Below, one piece after another: positions 7,014-15,188 of a stretch of 26,973 nt of DNA. The position numbers and the translations under genes were made by a program. The notes beneath the pieces are model-generated. The model was not told where the DNA came from. It saw only the letters and a list, made by a program, of their open reading frames with translations, and did not search any database. The DNA comes from CTSOIL-112 sp049291875 (lineage in GTDB: Bacteria; Pseudomonadota; Gammaproteobacteria; Burkholderiales; Burkholderiaceae): assembly GCA_049291875.1 (NCBI GenBank), contig JBATQE010000005.1, forward strand, positions 1 to 26,973, written 5' to 3'. How positions within the stretch are numbered: position 1 is the stretch's first letter; each line of letters begins with the position of its first letter.

Positions 7014-8477
7014 TCACTTCATTAAAAAGTTCATAATACGATCAAAAGTTTTGCCATACGGTGGCGCGAGCAAACTCGCCGCACTCCAGCGCGCTTGGTA
7101 AAACACCGGCCGCAGTTTGCTAAAGGTCAAAAATCCTTCGTAACCATGATAATGCCCCATGCCGCTCGCACCCACACCGCCAAACGGCATATCGGTCTGC
7201 GCGACGTGCAGCAACGTGTCGTTCACACTCACGCCACCCGAAATCACATGATCGAGTAAATAATCCAGCTTTTTGCCATCATGGGTGAAGGGGTAAAACG
7301 CCAATGGGCGCGGACGCGAATTGATGTCCTTGACCACCGCCGACAGATCCGTGTAGGGAATCACCGGCAGAATCGGGCCGAAAATTTCGCGCGTCATCAA
7401 TTCTATATCCATCGGCGGATTGATCAGCAAATGCGGCGCCATTTTGCGCGCGGACGCATCAAGCGCCTCGCCGTCAAACAAAGGAATCACCCGCGTTCCA
7501 GCACTTTTCGCTTCGTCCAATGCCTGCGTCAAACGATCAAACGATTTGCCATCAATAATTGCGGTGTAATCCACGCTGTCCTTGCCCGTGTAGCGCTGTT
7601 GCACAATGGCGCGCGCGATTTGAATGAACTCTTCTACCTTGTGCGTGGGCACATACACATGATCGACCGTGACACAAATTTGCCCTGCGTTCAAACATTT
7701 GGCGTACATGATGCGTTCCACCGCCAGCTTGAAATCAAAGTCGTCCAAAATAATCGCCGGTGATTTTCCGCCCAGCTCCAACGTCACCGGACACAGGTTC
7801 CGCGCTGCAGCAGCCATCACCGCGCTGCCGGTTTGCCCCGAACCGGTGAAAATCAAATGGTCAAACGGCTGCTTGGAAAACGCCTGCCCCGCACCCTCTT
7901 CACCTTCAAAAAAACACAACTTCTCTGGCGGAAAATAATTCGCCAGCTTATCCTGCAACAGTCGCGTGAGGTGACGCGAGTTCTCCGACATTTTCACCAT
8001 CGCGCGATTGCCTGCGGCGAAAATCCCAATCAGCGGCCCCAAGGATAAAAACAGCGGGAAATTCCACGGCACGATCACGCCAACTACACCCAGCGGCTGA
8101 GGAATTACCCAATTCTTCGCACCGAAAAAGCTTTTTAAATCGACCGCGCGCCGTTGCGGTTTCATCCACTGTTTCAAATGTTTTTTACTGTGGTGAATCT
8201 CATTGAGCGTCGGCAAAATTTCGGACAGCAGGGTTTCATGACGCGAGCGGTTGCCAAAGTCTTGGTTAATCGCATCGCAAATGGCCTCTTTGTACTCGCG
8301 CACAAACTGCGCCAAGCGATCCAGATCGGCAATTCGTTCGGCATAATCCGGCACAGGATGCGCTAAATACGCCGCGCGTTGCGCAGCCAAGGTCTGCGCC
8401 ATGCGATGCTCTATTTCCTGTGCGCTTATATCCTTCGTGATTGAATGAGCTAAATTCGTGTTTTCTGTACCCATCAT
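7014..8477 (-). CDS. Coniferyl-aldehyde-dehydrogenase-like NAD(P)-dependent aldehyde dehydrogenase
   Basis: It oxidises an aldehyde to the acid. The protein is 487 residues from the ATG at 8477, which has GGAG 7 bases upstream; a TTG six codons earlier is less likely. It shows PWNFPLFL, the FTGSG cofactor loop, the general base Glu in TLELGGKSP (about 234) and the nucleophile Cys in NAGQICVTVDHV (about 268), then TREIFGPILP and PFGGVGASGMGHYHG. The short-C-terminus architecture with a hydrophobic tail resembles the coniferyl aldehyde dehydrogenase / fatty aldehyde dehydrogenase branch. The true substrate is unknown. It sits between tatD and the thiolase with 22- and 7-base gaps, an operon position that suggests joint control. 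Confidence 0.88.
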   Translation of the reverse strand: MMGTENTNLAHSITKDISAQEIEHRMAQTLAAQRAAYLAHPVPDYAERIADLDRLAQFVREYKEAICDAINQDFGNRSRHETLLSEILPTLNEIHHSKKHLKQWMKPQRRAVDLKSFFGAKNWVIPQPLGVVGVIVPWNFPLFLSLGPLIGIFAAGNRAMVKMSENSRHLTRLLQDKLANYFPPEKLCFFEGEEGAGQAFSKQPFDHLIFTGSGQTGSAVMAAAARNLCPVTLELGGKSPAIILDDFDFKLAVERIMYAKCLNAGQICVTVDHVYVPTHKVEEFIQIARAIVQQRYTGKDSVDYTAIIDGKSFDRLTQALDEAKSAGTRVIPLFDGEALDASARKMAPHLLINPPMDIELMTREIFGPILPVIPYTDLSAVVKDINSRPRPLAFYPFTHDGKKLDYLLDHVISGGVSVNDTLLHVAQTDMPFGGVGASGMGHYHGYEGFLTFSKLRPVFYQARWSAASLLAPPYGKTFDRIMNFLMK

Positions 8478-8499
8478 TATGTTTCTCCCACTCAAACGA

Positions 8500-9273
8500 T
8501 TATTTCAATAAGAAACACCGCTCAAAGTTATCCGTAGTGATGCGCCCAACCTCCTCCAGACGCATGCCTTTCAAATCGGCAATCGCCTGCGCCACATGAC
8601 GCACATACGCCGGCTCGTTTTGTTGACCGCGATACGGCATCGGCGCGAGATACGGCGAATCAGTCTCGATCAGCAGTCGATCCATCGGCACGTACGCGGC
8701 GGTTTCATGCACGACTTTAGCATTTTTAAAACTCACAATCCCCGAGAACGAAATATAAAACCCCATGTCCAAGGCTGCTTTCGCCATGCCCACATCCTCG
8801 GTGAAACAATGCATCACGCCGCCGATCTCATCGGCTTTTTCCTCACGCATAATGGCAATGGTGTCCTCCTGCGCATTGCGCGTGTGAATGATCAACGGTT
8901 TACGTGCCTGTTTCGCCGCCGCAATATGAGTGCGAAAACGCGCACGTTGCCAGTCCAGTACACTGCCCTCATTTTTCGTCCAATAGTAATCCAAACCCGT
9001 TTCGCCCGTCGCGATCACCTTGGGATGTGCGAGCATCGCGGTCAGCTCGTCATACGTCGGCTCATGCACGTCCGCATAATCGGGGTGTGTGCCGACCGAA
9101 CCATAAATATGCGGATGCGCTTCGATGATCGTCCGAATCCGCTCCCAATCCGAAATATCCACGCTGATTGCCAAAGCACGCTCCACCTGATTGGCGCGCA
9201 TATGCTCCAACAGCTTAGGTAAGTTGTTGTACAAATCTGGAAAATCAATATGGCAATGGCTGTCTACAAACAC
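8500..9273 (-). CDS. tatD: TatD-family metal-dependent DNase
   Basis: This 257-residue TIM-barrel hydrolase has 3'-5' exonuclease-type activity and has been linked to DNA repair and quality control. Metal ligands are visible in order: HCHID (6-10), Glu91 in GETGLDYY, His130 in LIIHTRNA, His155 in MHCF and Asp205 in ETDSPYLAP. The length is normal. The start is GTG at 9273. It is the first gene of the leftward operon, behind a perfect TATAAT. In many relatives tatD follows holB directly; here it is separated from mltG by three metabolic genes. Confidence 0.93.
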   Translation of the reverse strand: MFVDSHCHIDFPDLYNNLPKLLEHMRANQVERALAISVDISDWERIRTIIEAHPHIYGSVGTHPDYADVHEPTYDELTAMLAHPKVIATGETGLDYYWTKNEGSVLDWQRARFRTHIAAAKQARKPLIIHTRNAQEDTIAIMREEKADEIGGVMHCFTEDVGMAKAALDMGFYISFSGIVSFKNAKVVHETAAYVPMDRLLIETDSPYLAPMPYRGQQNEPAYVRHVAQAIADLKGMRLEEVGRITTDNFERCFLLK

Positions 9274-9322
9274 GGTGCGGTTCGCTAAAATAATGATTGA
9301 AGGTATGGTTTTCGTTGCGTCG

Positions 9323-9351
9323 ATTATACAAGCGATTTCCGAGCATCACAT
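9323..9351 (-). promoter_or_regulatory. Probable promoter of the tatD operon
   Basis: Read leftward, a perfect TATAAT occupies 9328-9323, about 50 bases before the tatD GTG. The -35 position (about 9351-9346) reads ATGTGA, a weak match, and touches the tail of the ppk2 terminator. Only the -10 match is strong. Confidence 0.5.
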
Positions 9352-9387
9352 AAAAAAGAACGGTCATCCGAAAATGACCGCTCTTTA
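9352..9387 (-). terminator. Rho-independent terminator after the PPK2 gene
   Basis: Read leftward, AAAGAGCGGTCAT pairs with ATGACCGTTCTTT around a TTTCGG loop, and the last arm runs into TTCTTTTTTA. The stem is about 12 base pairs with one mismatch. It lies 25 bases after the PPK2 stop and separates that gene from tatD. Confidence 0.85.
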
Positions 9388-9412
9388 AAACGTCCAACTG
9401 ATTTGTCAGGTT

Positions 9413-10828
9413 TTAGTCAAACGTTTGCTCACTGCGTCGTCCGCTGTCCAATACATGCCCCATACCCGGACGGCTCACGATCAAGCTGTCCGGCGGTGCG
9501 ACCACGCTGGTGTCTTTATTGGTGTACGGCAGCAGATGCAGCACATGACGCATCGCATTCAGACGTGCGCGTTTTTTGCAATCGGATTTGATCACGGTCC
9601 ACGGCGCATCGGCGGTGTCGGTATGGTAGAACATGGCTTCTTTGGCCACGGTGTATTGATCCCATTTATCCAATGAGGCCAAATCGACCGGCGACAATTT
9701 CCACTGTTTCAACGGATGGTGTTTGCGCTGCATGAATCGACGACGTTGTTCCACACGGCTGACCGAGAACCAGAATTTGATCAAGATGATGCCGCTGCGT
9801 ACCAAATTGCGCTCAAACTCCGGACATTGACGCATGAATTCGGAATACTCGGCATCGCTACAGAAGCCCATCACGCGTTCCACGCCCGCACGGTTGTACC
9901 ATGAGCGATCAAACAAGACGATTTCACCGGCACTTGGCAAGTTTTGGATATACCGCTGGAAATACCATTGTGAACGTTCACGATCGGTTGGTTTTTCCAA
10001 CGCGACCACGCGCGCGCCACGCGGATTCAAATGCTCCATCATGCGCTTGATCGTACCACCTTTACCGGCTGCGTCACGCCCTTCAAAAATAATCACGACG
10101 CGTTGACCGGTTTCTTTGACCCAGTTTTGCAGTTTTAACAATTCCACTTGCAAACGGTATTTTTGTTCTTCATACGTTTCGCGTTGCATACGGTTTTTGT
10201 ATGGGTACGCGCCTTCACGCCATTTGTCGGACAAGATGTCATCCGGATGACCTTGTTCTTTCAGCGCTTCTTTGCGTTCAGCCACCACTTGACCGCGCAA
10301 GATGCGGTACATCATCGCTTTGTCATCAGGCGACCATGTATCTACAATGCTTTTCACCGCATTGTGCGCCACGGCATTTTTGTTCTTTGCGGTGCTGTTG
10401 GCAACGGCGTGTTTCACCATATCGGATACGCCTTGCATTTGGCTGTGCGCGCGATTTTGTTGACGCTCATCCAATTCTAATTTCACTTGCGCCGGCAATG
10501 GCTTTTGCGCCGCAGGTTTGCGTGCTGTTGTGGTTACCGCTGCTTTTGCAGCAGGCTTTGCCGCAGTTGCTTTTGCGGCTGCCGCACGAGCTGGGGTGCG
10601 TGATGTTGTGCGCGAAGTGGTGCTTGATGTCGAACGAGCCGCTGGTTTTTTCACTGCGACTTTTACGGGTGTTTTTGCCGGTGCTTTTGCTGCGGCTGTT
10701 GTTGCCGCTTTTGCGGCAGTCGTTGCTCGCGCCACGCGACGCACTGGCTTGGGTAAAACCGCCGGATTGGCATTTACCTCTGTTGACGTTGATGCTGCTG
10801 TATCGGATTTGTTGCTTTGAGTTACCAT
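9413..10828 (-). CDS. ppk2: Polyphosphate kinase 2 family protein with basic Ala/Lys/Pro-rich N-terminal tail
   Basis: PPK2 enzymes move phosphate between polyphosphate and nucleotides. The catalytic domain spans about residues 205-440: Walker A GRDAAGKGG at 251-258 (motif starting Gly250), Walker B LFDRSWYNRAGVE at 305-317, and a lid region with RRRFMQRKHHP. The 471-residue protein is long for the family because of an N-terminal extension. Residues 28-112 are almost only Ala, Lys, Arg, Pro, Thr and Ser, and no acidic residue occurs between Glu17 and Glu118, like a histone H1 tail. This tail may bind DNA, polyphosphate or a storage granule, which is inference. Subclass (ADP or AMP as acceptor) was not resolved. 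It is monocistronic, with its own promoter and terminator; AGGAG lies 7 bases before the ATG. Confidence 0.92.
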   Translation of the reverse strand: MVTQSNKSDTAASTSTEVNANPAVLPKPVRRVARATTAAKAATTAAAKAPAKTPVKVAVKKPAARSTSSTTSRTTSRTPARAAAAKATAAKPAAKAAVTTTARKPAAQKPLPAQVKLELDERQQNRAHSQMQGVSDMVKHAVANSTAKNKNAVAHNAVKSIVDTWSPDDKAMMYRILRGQVVAERKEALKEQGHPDDILSDKWREGAYPYKNRMQRETYEEQKYRLQVELLKLQNWVKETGQRVVIIFEGRDAAGKGGTIKRMMEHLNPRGARVVALEKPTDRERSQWYFQRYIQNLPSAGEIVLFDRSWYNRAGVERVMGFCSDAEYSEFMRQCPEFERNLVRSGIILIKFWFSVSRVEQRRRFMQRKHHPLKQWKLSPVDLASLDKWDQYTVAKEAMFYHTDTADAPWTVIKSDCKKRARLNAMRHVLHLLPYTNKDTSVVAPPDSLIVSRPGMGHVLDSGRRSEQTFD

Positions 10829-10875
10829 CTATTTCTCCTAACAAACAATAAAAATTGAAACCTGTACTGCGGATC

Positions 10876-10905
10876 ATTATACGCCTAAGCATTGTGTGTA
10901 CGCAA
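10876..10905 (-). promoter_or_regulatory. Probable sigma-70 promoter of ppk2
   Basis: Read leftward, TTGCGT (10905-10900) is followed after 18 bases by a perfect TATAAT (10881-10876), about 48 bases before the ppk2 ATG. The rest of the 233-base gap up to the helicase gene (10906-11061) shows no gene and no clear terminator; a GTTGCGCAAC palindrome at 10968-10977 is the only visible symmetry. Confidence 0.55.
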
Positions 10906-11061
10906 AAAACATTGTGCAAAATGTGTATTGTTTTTCTGATGAATCAAACACTTTGCATCAATATTGTTGCGCAACGATGGAAACAAAAACAAGCAGCGAA
11001 AATCCAACGATTTAAACTCATCCGCATCAATGACTTTGTCGCAAGCAACAAACCACCGCAA

Positions 11062-13275
11062 TTATTTGGTTTCCAGTTTGGCAATGTTCAAAGCCAAGCA
11101 TTTGATGCCAACGCCCGTGCCAAAATTGATGTACGCGCGCGAATCTTCACCGCTGCCTTCGAGTTTGACAATCACACCGTCACCGAATTTTGCATGACGC
11201 ACCGACTGCCCCATGCGATAGCCGAGCGTGGTGTTTTCCTTCGCTTTGTACGAGCCGAACGACGGTGCGCTGTTCTCGCGCTCAATCGCCGTTTGCTCCC
11301 ATGCACTGTATTGCGACACGCGCGGCGTGAGCCATTTCAAATGCTCTTCGGGTAATTCATCTAAAAAGCGCGACTGAATGCCGTAGCGCGTTTTGCCGTG
11401 CAGCATGCGATTGCGCGCCAAGCTCATATACAATTTATTGCGCGCGCGCGTGATCGCGACGTACATCAAACGGCGCTCTTCTTCCACGCCATCGCTGTCG
11501 CTCAAACTATTTTCATGCGGGAACAAACCCTCTTCCAATCCGAGGATGAACACGCTGTGAAACTCCAAACCTTTGGCGGCGTGTACGGTCATCAACTGCA
11601 CTGCGTCTTGTCCCGCTTGCGCTTGATTATCGCCCGCCTCCAAAGCCGCATGACTGAGAAATCCGGCCAGCGGTGTGAGTATGCTCGCGTCTTCGTTCGC
11701 ACTGCTGGCCGTCACATCGGTGGCGTAACCCTCGATCTGTGTGAATGCGGCCGCAGCCGTGACCAATTCGTTCAAGTTGTCCACACGATCGGCGCCCTCT
11801 TTTTCCGCTTTGTAATGCGCAATCAGACCGCTGTGTACGATGATGTGATCGACCAATTCCGGCAGCGACAAATGCTGTGTATCAAAACGCATACCGTCAA
11901 TCATGCGATTGAACGCACCCAACTTCGCACCCGCCGCGCCACTCATGGACGACACCGCCGAGAACAGCGAACATTGATGCGCACGCGCCAAATCCTGCAA
12001 CTGCTCTAAAGTGCGTGAGCCAATGCCGCGCGCCGGAAAATTCACCACGCGCGAGAAGGACGTGTCGTCGTGCGGATTATCAATCAGTCGCAAATACGCC
12101 AGCGCGTGTTTGATTTCAGCGCGCTCAAAAAAGCGCAGACCGCCGTACACGCGATACGGAATGCCCGCGTTGAACAGCGCGTGTTCGATCAAGCGCGATT
12201 GTGCATTCGCCCGATACAGCACAGCGATTTCGCTGCGCGTAATGCCGTTGGCAATCTGCGCCAAAATTTCATCCACCACAAACGCCGACTCGGTGAAATC
12301 GGACTCCGCTTCGTACACGCGCACCGCTTCGCCATGCCCGCGATCGGTCCACAACTCTTTGCCCAAACGATTGCTGTTGCCACGGATCAGTGCATTGGCC
12401 GCGCCCAAAATGTGACCATAAGAACGGTAATTTTGCTCCAGTTTAATCACGTTGCCCTGCGCGAATTCCTGCTCGAACAAACGCATATTTTCCACGCGCG
12501 CACCACGAAACGCATAGATGGATTGATCGTCATCACCCACCGCCATCACGGCGGTATTTTTTCCGGTCAACAGCTTGAGCCATGCGTATTGCAAGGCATT
12601 GGTATCCTGAAACTCATCGACCAAAATATGTGAAAAGCGGTTTTGATAATGCGTGCGCAGCGCTTCGTTATGGTTTAAAACTTCATACGAGCGCAACAAC
12701 AATTCAGGAAAATCAACCACGCCTTCGCGCTGACATTGCGCTTCATACCCTGTGAAAATCTCCTGCATCCGACGTTGAAACGGGTCGCTCGGCTCGATGT
12801 CATGCGCGCGCAGACCTTCCTCTTTCGAGCCGTTGATGAAGTATTGCACTTGTTTCGGCGGATAGCGCTCGGTGTCAATATTCATACTTTTGAGCAGCCG
12901 TTTGATCGCCGAGAGTTGATCCTGCGTGTCGAGAATTTGAAAGGTGGCGGGCAAATTCGCATCGCGGTAGTGCGCGCGTAAAAAGCGATTGCACAGGCCG
13001 TGAAACGTGCCGACCCACATGTGTCGCGTATTGACCGCGATCAATGAGGACAAGCGCGTGGTCATTTCCTTCGCCGCTTTGTTCGTGAACGTCACCGCCA
13101 AAATCGACGCGGGTGACGCTTGACCGGTTTGCATCAGCCACGCCATGCGCGTGGTCAGCACCCGCGTTTTACCCGAACCGGCCCCCGCAAGGATAAGCGC
13201 GGATTGGTGCGGCAGCGTGACCGCTTCGAGTTGAGTGGGGTTAAGCGAGGAAAGGTTTTGTTCTAATACGGTCAT
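11062..13275 (-). CDS. uvrD: UvrD/PcrA-type ATP-dependent DNA helicase
   Basis: This superfamily 1A 3'-5' helicase acts in nucleotide excision repair, mismatch repair and removal of blocked replication complexes. All motifs are present: Q motif LNPTQLEAV, Walker A AGAGSGKT, Ia FTNKAAKEM, Walker B LVDEFQDTN, III GDDDQSIYAFRGA, IV LEQNYRS, V VHAAKGLEF and VI RLMYVAITRARNKLY. The last 50 residues form the small PcrA/UvrD C-terminal domain (HAKFGDGVIVKLEGSG). The length of about 737 residues is normal. ATG at 13275 is preferred because homologues begin just before the LNPTQ motif; ATG at 13290 is in frame. Rep is a less likely alternative because of the C-terminal domain. Confidence 0.93.
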   Translation of the reverse strand: MTVLEQNLSSLNPTQLEAVTLPHQSALILAGAGSGKTRVLTTRMAWLMQTGQASPASILAVTFTNKAAKEMTTRLSSLIAVNTRHMWVGTFHGLCNRFLRAHYRDANLPATFQILDTQDQLSAIKRLLKSMNIDTERYPPKQVQYFINGSKEEGLRAHDIEPSDPFQRRMQEIFTGYEAQCQREGVVDFPELLLRSYEVLNHNEALRTHYQNRFSHILVDEFQDTNALQYAWLKLLTGKNTAVMAVGDDDQSIYAFRGARVENMRLFEQEFAQGNVIKLEQNYRSYGHILGAANALIRGNSNRLGKELWTDRGHGEAVRVYEAESDFTESAFVVDEILAQIANGITRSEIAVLYRANAQSRLIEHALFNAGIPYRVYGGLRFFERAEIKHALAYLRLIDNPHDDTSFSRVVNFPARGIGSRTLEQLQDLARAHQCSLFSAVSSMSGAAGAKLGAFNRMIDGMRFDTQHLSLPELVDHIIVHSGLIAHYKAEKEGADRVDNLNELVTAAAAFTQIEGYATDVTASSANEDASILTPLAGFLSHAALEAGDNQAQAGQDAVQLMTVHAAKGLEFHSVFILGLEEGLFPHENSLSDSDGVEEERRLMYVAITRARNKLYMSLARNRMLHGKTRYGIQSRFLDELPEEHLKWLTPRVSQYSAWEQTAIERENSAPSFGSYKAKENTTLGYRMGQSVRHAKFGDGVIVKLEGSGEDSRAYINFGTGVGIKCLALNIAKLETK

Positions 13276-13381
13276 TGTGTGCAACTTCATTGAAATTCAT
13301 TAAGGGAATACGGAAAAAGTAAAACCCTATTTTTCCGTGCTTTCTGAAGGTTGCATTCTACCGTGTTTCCCCACTGCTCAT

Positions 13382-13413
13382 AAAAAATTGGGGCTGCACC
13401 AGCAGCCCCAATT
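13382..13413 (-). terminator. Strong rho-independent terminator after the aminotransferase gene
   Basis: AATTGGGGCTGC (13386-13397) and GCAGCCCCAATT (13402-13413) form a perfect 12-bp stem with a four-base loop. Read leftward, the stem is followed by TTTTTTA. It lies 27 bases past the aminotransferase stop and shields the helicase gene. Confidence 0.93.
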
Positions 13414-13440
13414 CACCCACGATGTACGGTACGCGTTGAT

Positions 13441-14754
13441 TTACGCCACCGTATCCAATACCCGAATAATCGTATCGAAAATCTCGCTGATTTGCGCTTC
13501 GTTGATAATCAGCGGCGGTGAAATCGCAATGATGTCGCCGGTCACACGAATCAATACGCCCGCCTCATAACATTTGACAAAGGTTTCATACGCCCGCGCA
13601 CCGACTTGCCCATCGCGGCTATGCAGTTCGATACCGCCGACCAAGCCGAGATTGCGCACGTCTTTAACGTGTTTGTGACTGTCCAGTTTGTGAATTTCGT
13701 TTTCAAAATGGGGCGTGAGCTGCGCCGCACGCTCAAACAATTGTTCATCCTGATACACGTCCAGCGTCGCGCATGCCGCCGCCGCGGCGATTGGATGACC
13801 GGTGTAGGTATAACCGTGGAAAAACTCGATCGCGGTCGCGGGTGCAGCATTGACCACGGTGTCGTAAATTTCGTTTTTGCACACCACTGCGCCCATCGGC
13901 ACCGCACCGTTGTTCAAACCTTTGGCCATGGTCATGATGTCCGGCGTAACATTGAAATACTGCGCGGCAAACGGCGCGCCGAGGCGACCAAAACCGGTAA
14001 TCACTTCATCAAAAATCAACAACAAACCGTGCTTGTCGCAAATCGCACGCAGTTTTTCCAGATAGCCTTTCGGTGGAATCAATACGCCGGTGGAGCCAGC
14101 CATCGGTTCGACAATCACACCCGCGATAGTAGAGGCGTCGTGCAGCGCAACGAGATTTTCCAGCGCATCGGCCAGATGTGCGCCCCACTCGGGCTGCCCA
14201 CGGCTGAACGCCGCATGTTCGATGCTCAACGTGTGTGGCAGATGATCCACGCCCGGAATGATATTGGCAGAGAAATGTTTGCGGTTGTTCCCAATCCCGC
14301 CCACCGAAATACCACCAAAGCCCACGCCGTGGTAGCCACGTTCACGCCCAATGAATTTCGTGCGCTGCGCTTCGCCTTTCGCTCGATGATAGGTCAATGC
14401 CATTTTCAGCGCTGTGTCTACCGCTTCGGAACCCGAGTTGGTGAAAAACACTTTGTCCATGCTCTCTGGTGTGATTTGCGCCAGCTTGGTCGCGGCTTCA
14501 AATACCTTCGGATGCCCCATTTGAAACATCGGCGCGTAGTCCAATTCCTGCGCCGTTTCACAAATCGCCTGAACGATCGGCGCGCGGCCATGACCGGCAT
14601 TCACACACCACAGTCCCGCCGTACCGTCTAAAATCGCACGCCCATCGTCCGAGGTGTAGTGCATGTCTTTGGCTGACACCAGCACGCGCGGAGCGGCTTT
14701 ATACTGTTTATTCGCAGTGAACGGCATCCACAGATGCTCGGTATTGACACTCAT
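13441..14754 (-). CDS. Class III omega-amino acid:pyruvate aminotransferase
   Basis: This PLP enzyme moves an omega-amino group (beta-alanine or longer omega-amino acids) to pyruvate, giving a semialdehyde and alanine. The 437 residues from the ATG at 14754 fit the family; AAGGAG stands 6 bases upstream, so the start nine residues earlier is rejected. The HLWMPFTANKQYK opening is typical of the beta-alanine:pyruvate group. Also seen are the PLP phosphate loop NSGSEAVDTALKMA, YHGVGFGG, the Asp of IFDEVITGFGR (about 249) and the Schiff-base Lys of MAKGLNNGAVPMG (about 278). It stands alone between a terminator and azlD. A TATGAT -10-like hexamer lies upstream without a good -35. Physiological substrate unknown. 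Confidence 0.9.
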   Translation of the reverse strand: MSVNTEHLWMPFTANKQYKAAPRVLVSAKDMHYTSDDGRAILDGTAGLWCVNAGHGRAPIVQAICETAQELDYAPMFQMGHPKVFEAATKLAQITPESMDKVFFTNSGSEAVDTALKMALTYHRAKGEAQRTKFIGRERGYHGVGFGGISVGGIGNNRKHFSANIIPGVDHLPHTLSIEHAAFSRGQPEWGAHLADALENLVALHDASTIAGVIVEPMAGSTGVLIPPKGYLEKLRAICDKHGLLLIFDEVITGFGRLGAPFAAQYFNVTPDIMTMAKGLNNGAVPMGAVVCKNEIYDTVVNAAPATAIEFFHGYTYTGHPIAAAAACATLDVYQDEQLFERAAQLTPHFENEIHKLDSHKHVKDVRNLGLVGGIELHSRDGQVGARAYETFVKCYEAGVLIRVTGDIIAISPPLIINEAQISEIFDTIIRVLDTVA

Positions 14755-14855
14755 GATGGCTCCTTCAATGATGGACATTTATAAAAATAATCAACGCATC
14801 ATACCTGAAAAATGGTTCAAAAATAGATACACTTTTTCAAGCAAACACACACCAT

Positions 14856-15188
14856 TTAGACATACAAACGCAGCATCGTAAACAACCCCATACTCACCAA
14901 CAGCGCCAAAATAAAGCTGTTGCGCCAGGCAAATACAGCCACCGCGACGATTCCGGCCAGTAACTCAGGATTGTGCCACGTCAAATTCACCTGCCCTTGG
15001 TGCATCAAAATATCCGGCGCAATGACCGCCATGATCGCCACGGTAGGCGCGTAGCGCAGGGCGCGCTGAATGCCGCGCGAGAATTCAAAACGGCTGGGCG
15101 TGAGTAGAAAGAAACTGCGCGTTACCACCGTCACCGCGCACAGCCCAATGATCGCCGTCAGCAACCACGCATGTTGTCCCCAGCTCAT
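14856..15188 (-). CDS. azlD: AzlD family small membrane protein of a branched-chain amino acid exporter
   Basis: This 110-residue protein is the small subunit that works with AzlC to export branched-chain amino acids. It has four hydrophobic segments: LLTAIIGLCAVTVVT, ALRYAPTVAIMAVIAPDIL, ELLAGIVAVAVFAW and FILALLVSMGLFTML, with the family motif TRSFFLL. The ATG at 15188 overlaps the azlC stop in TGATG and has GGAGG upstream, so the longer reading is rejected. It is translated together with azlC. The 77 bases downstream to 14779 hold no gene and no clear terminator. Confidence 0.88.
   Translation of the reverse strand: MSWGQHAWLLTAIIGLCAVTVVTRSFFLLTPSRFEFSRGIQRALRYAPTVAIMAVIAPDILMHQGQVNLTWHNPELLAGIVAVAVFAWRNSFILALLVSMGLFTMLRLYV

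Noticed and set aside
10201..10851. Open frames on the plus strand opposite the PPK2 gene
   Set aside because: They arise from the biased Ala/Lys codons of the kinase tail on the other strand and have no ribosome binding site or recognisable domain.
11398..12633. Several plus-strand open frames opposite the helicase gene
   Set aside because: The minus strand encodes every UvrD motif in one frame; the opposite frames are Arg/His-rich shadows.
13606..14631. Long open frame (341 codons) on the plus strand opposite the aminotransferase gene
   Set aside because: It is the antisense shadow of a well-supported gene with all PLP motifs; its translation is rich in Arg, His and Phe and resembles no family.
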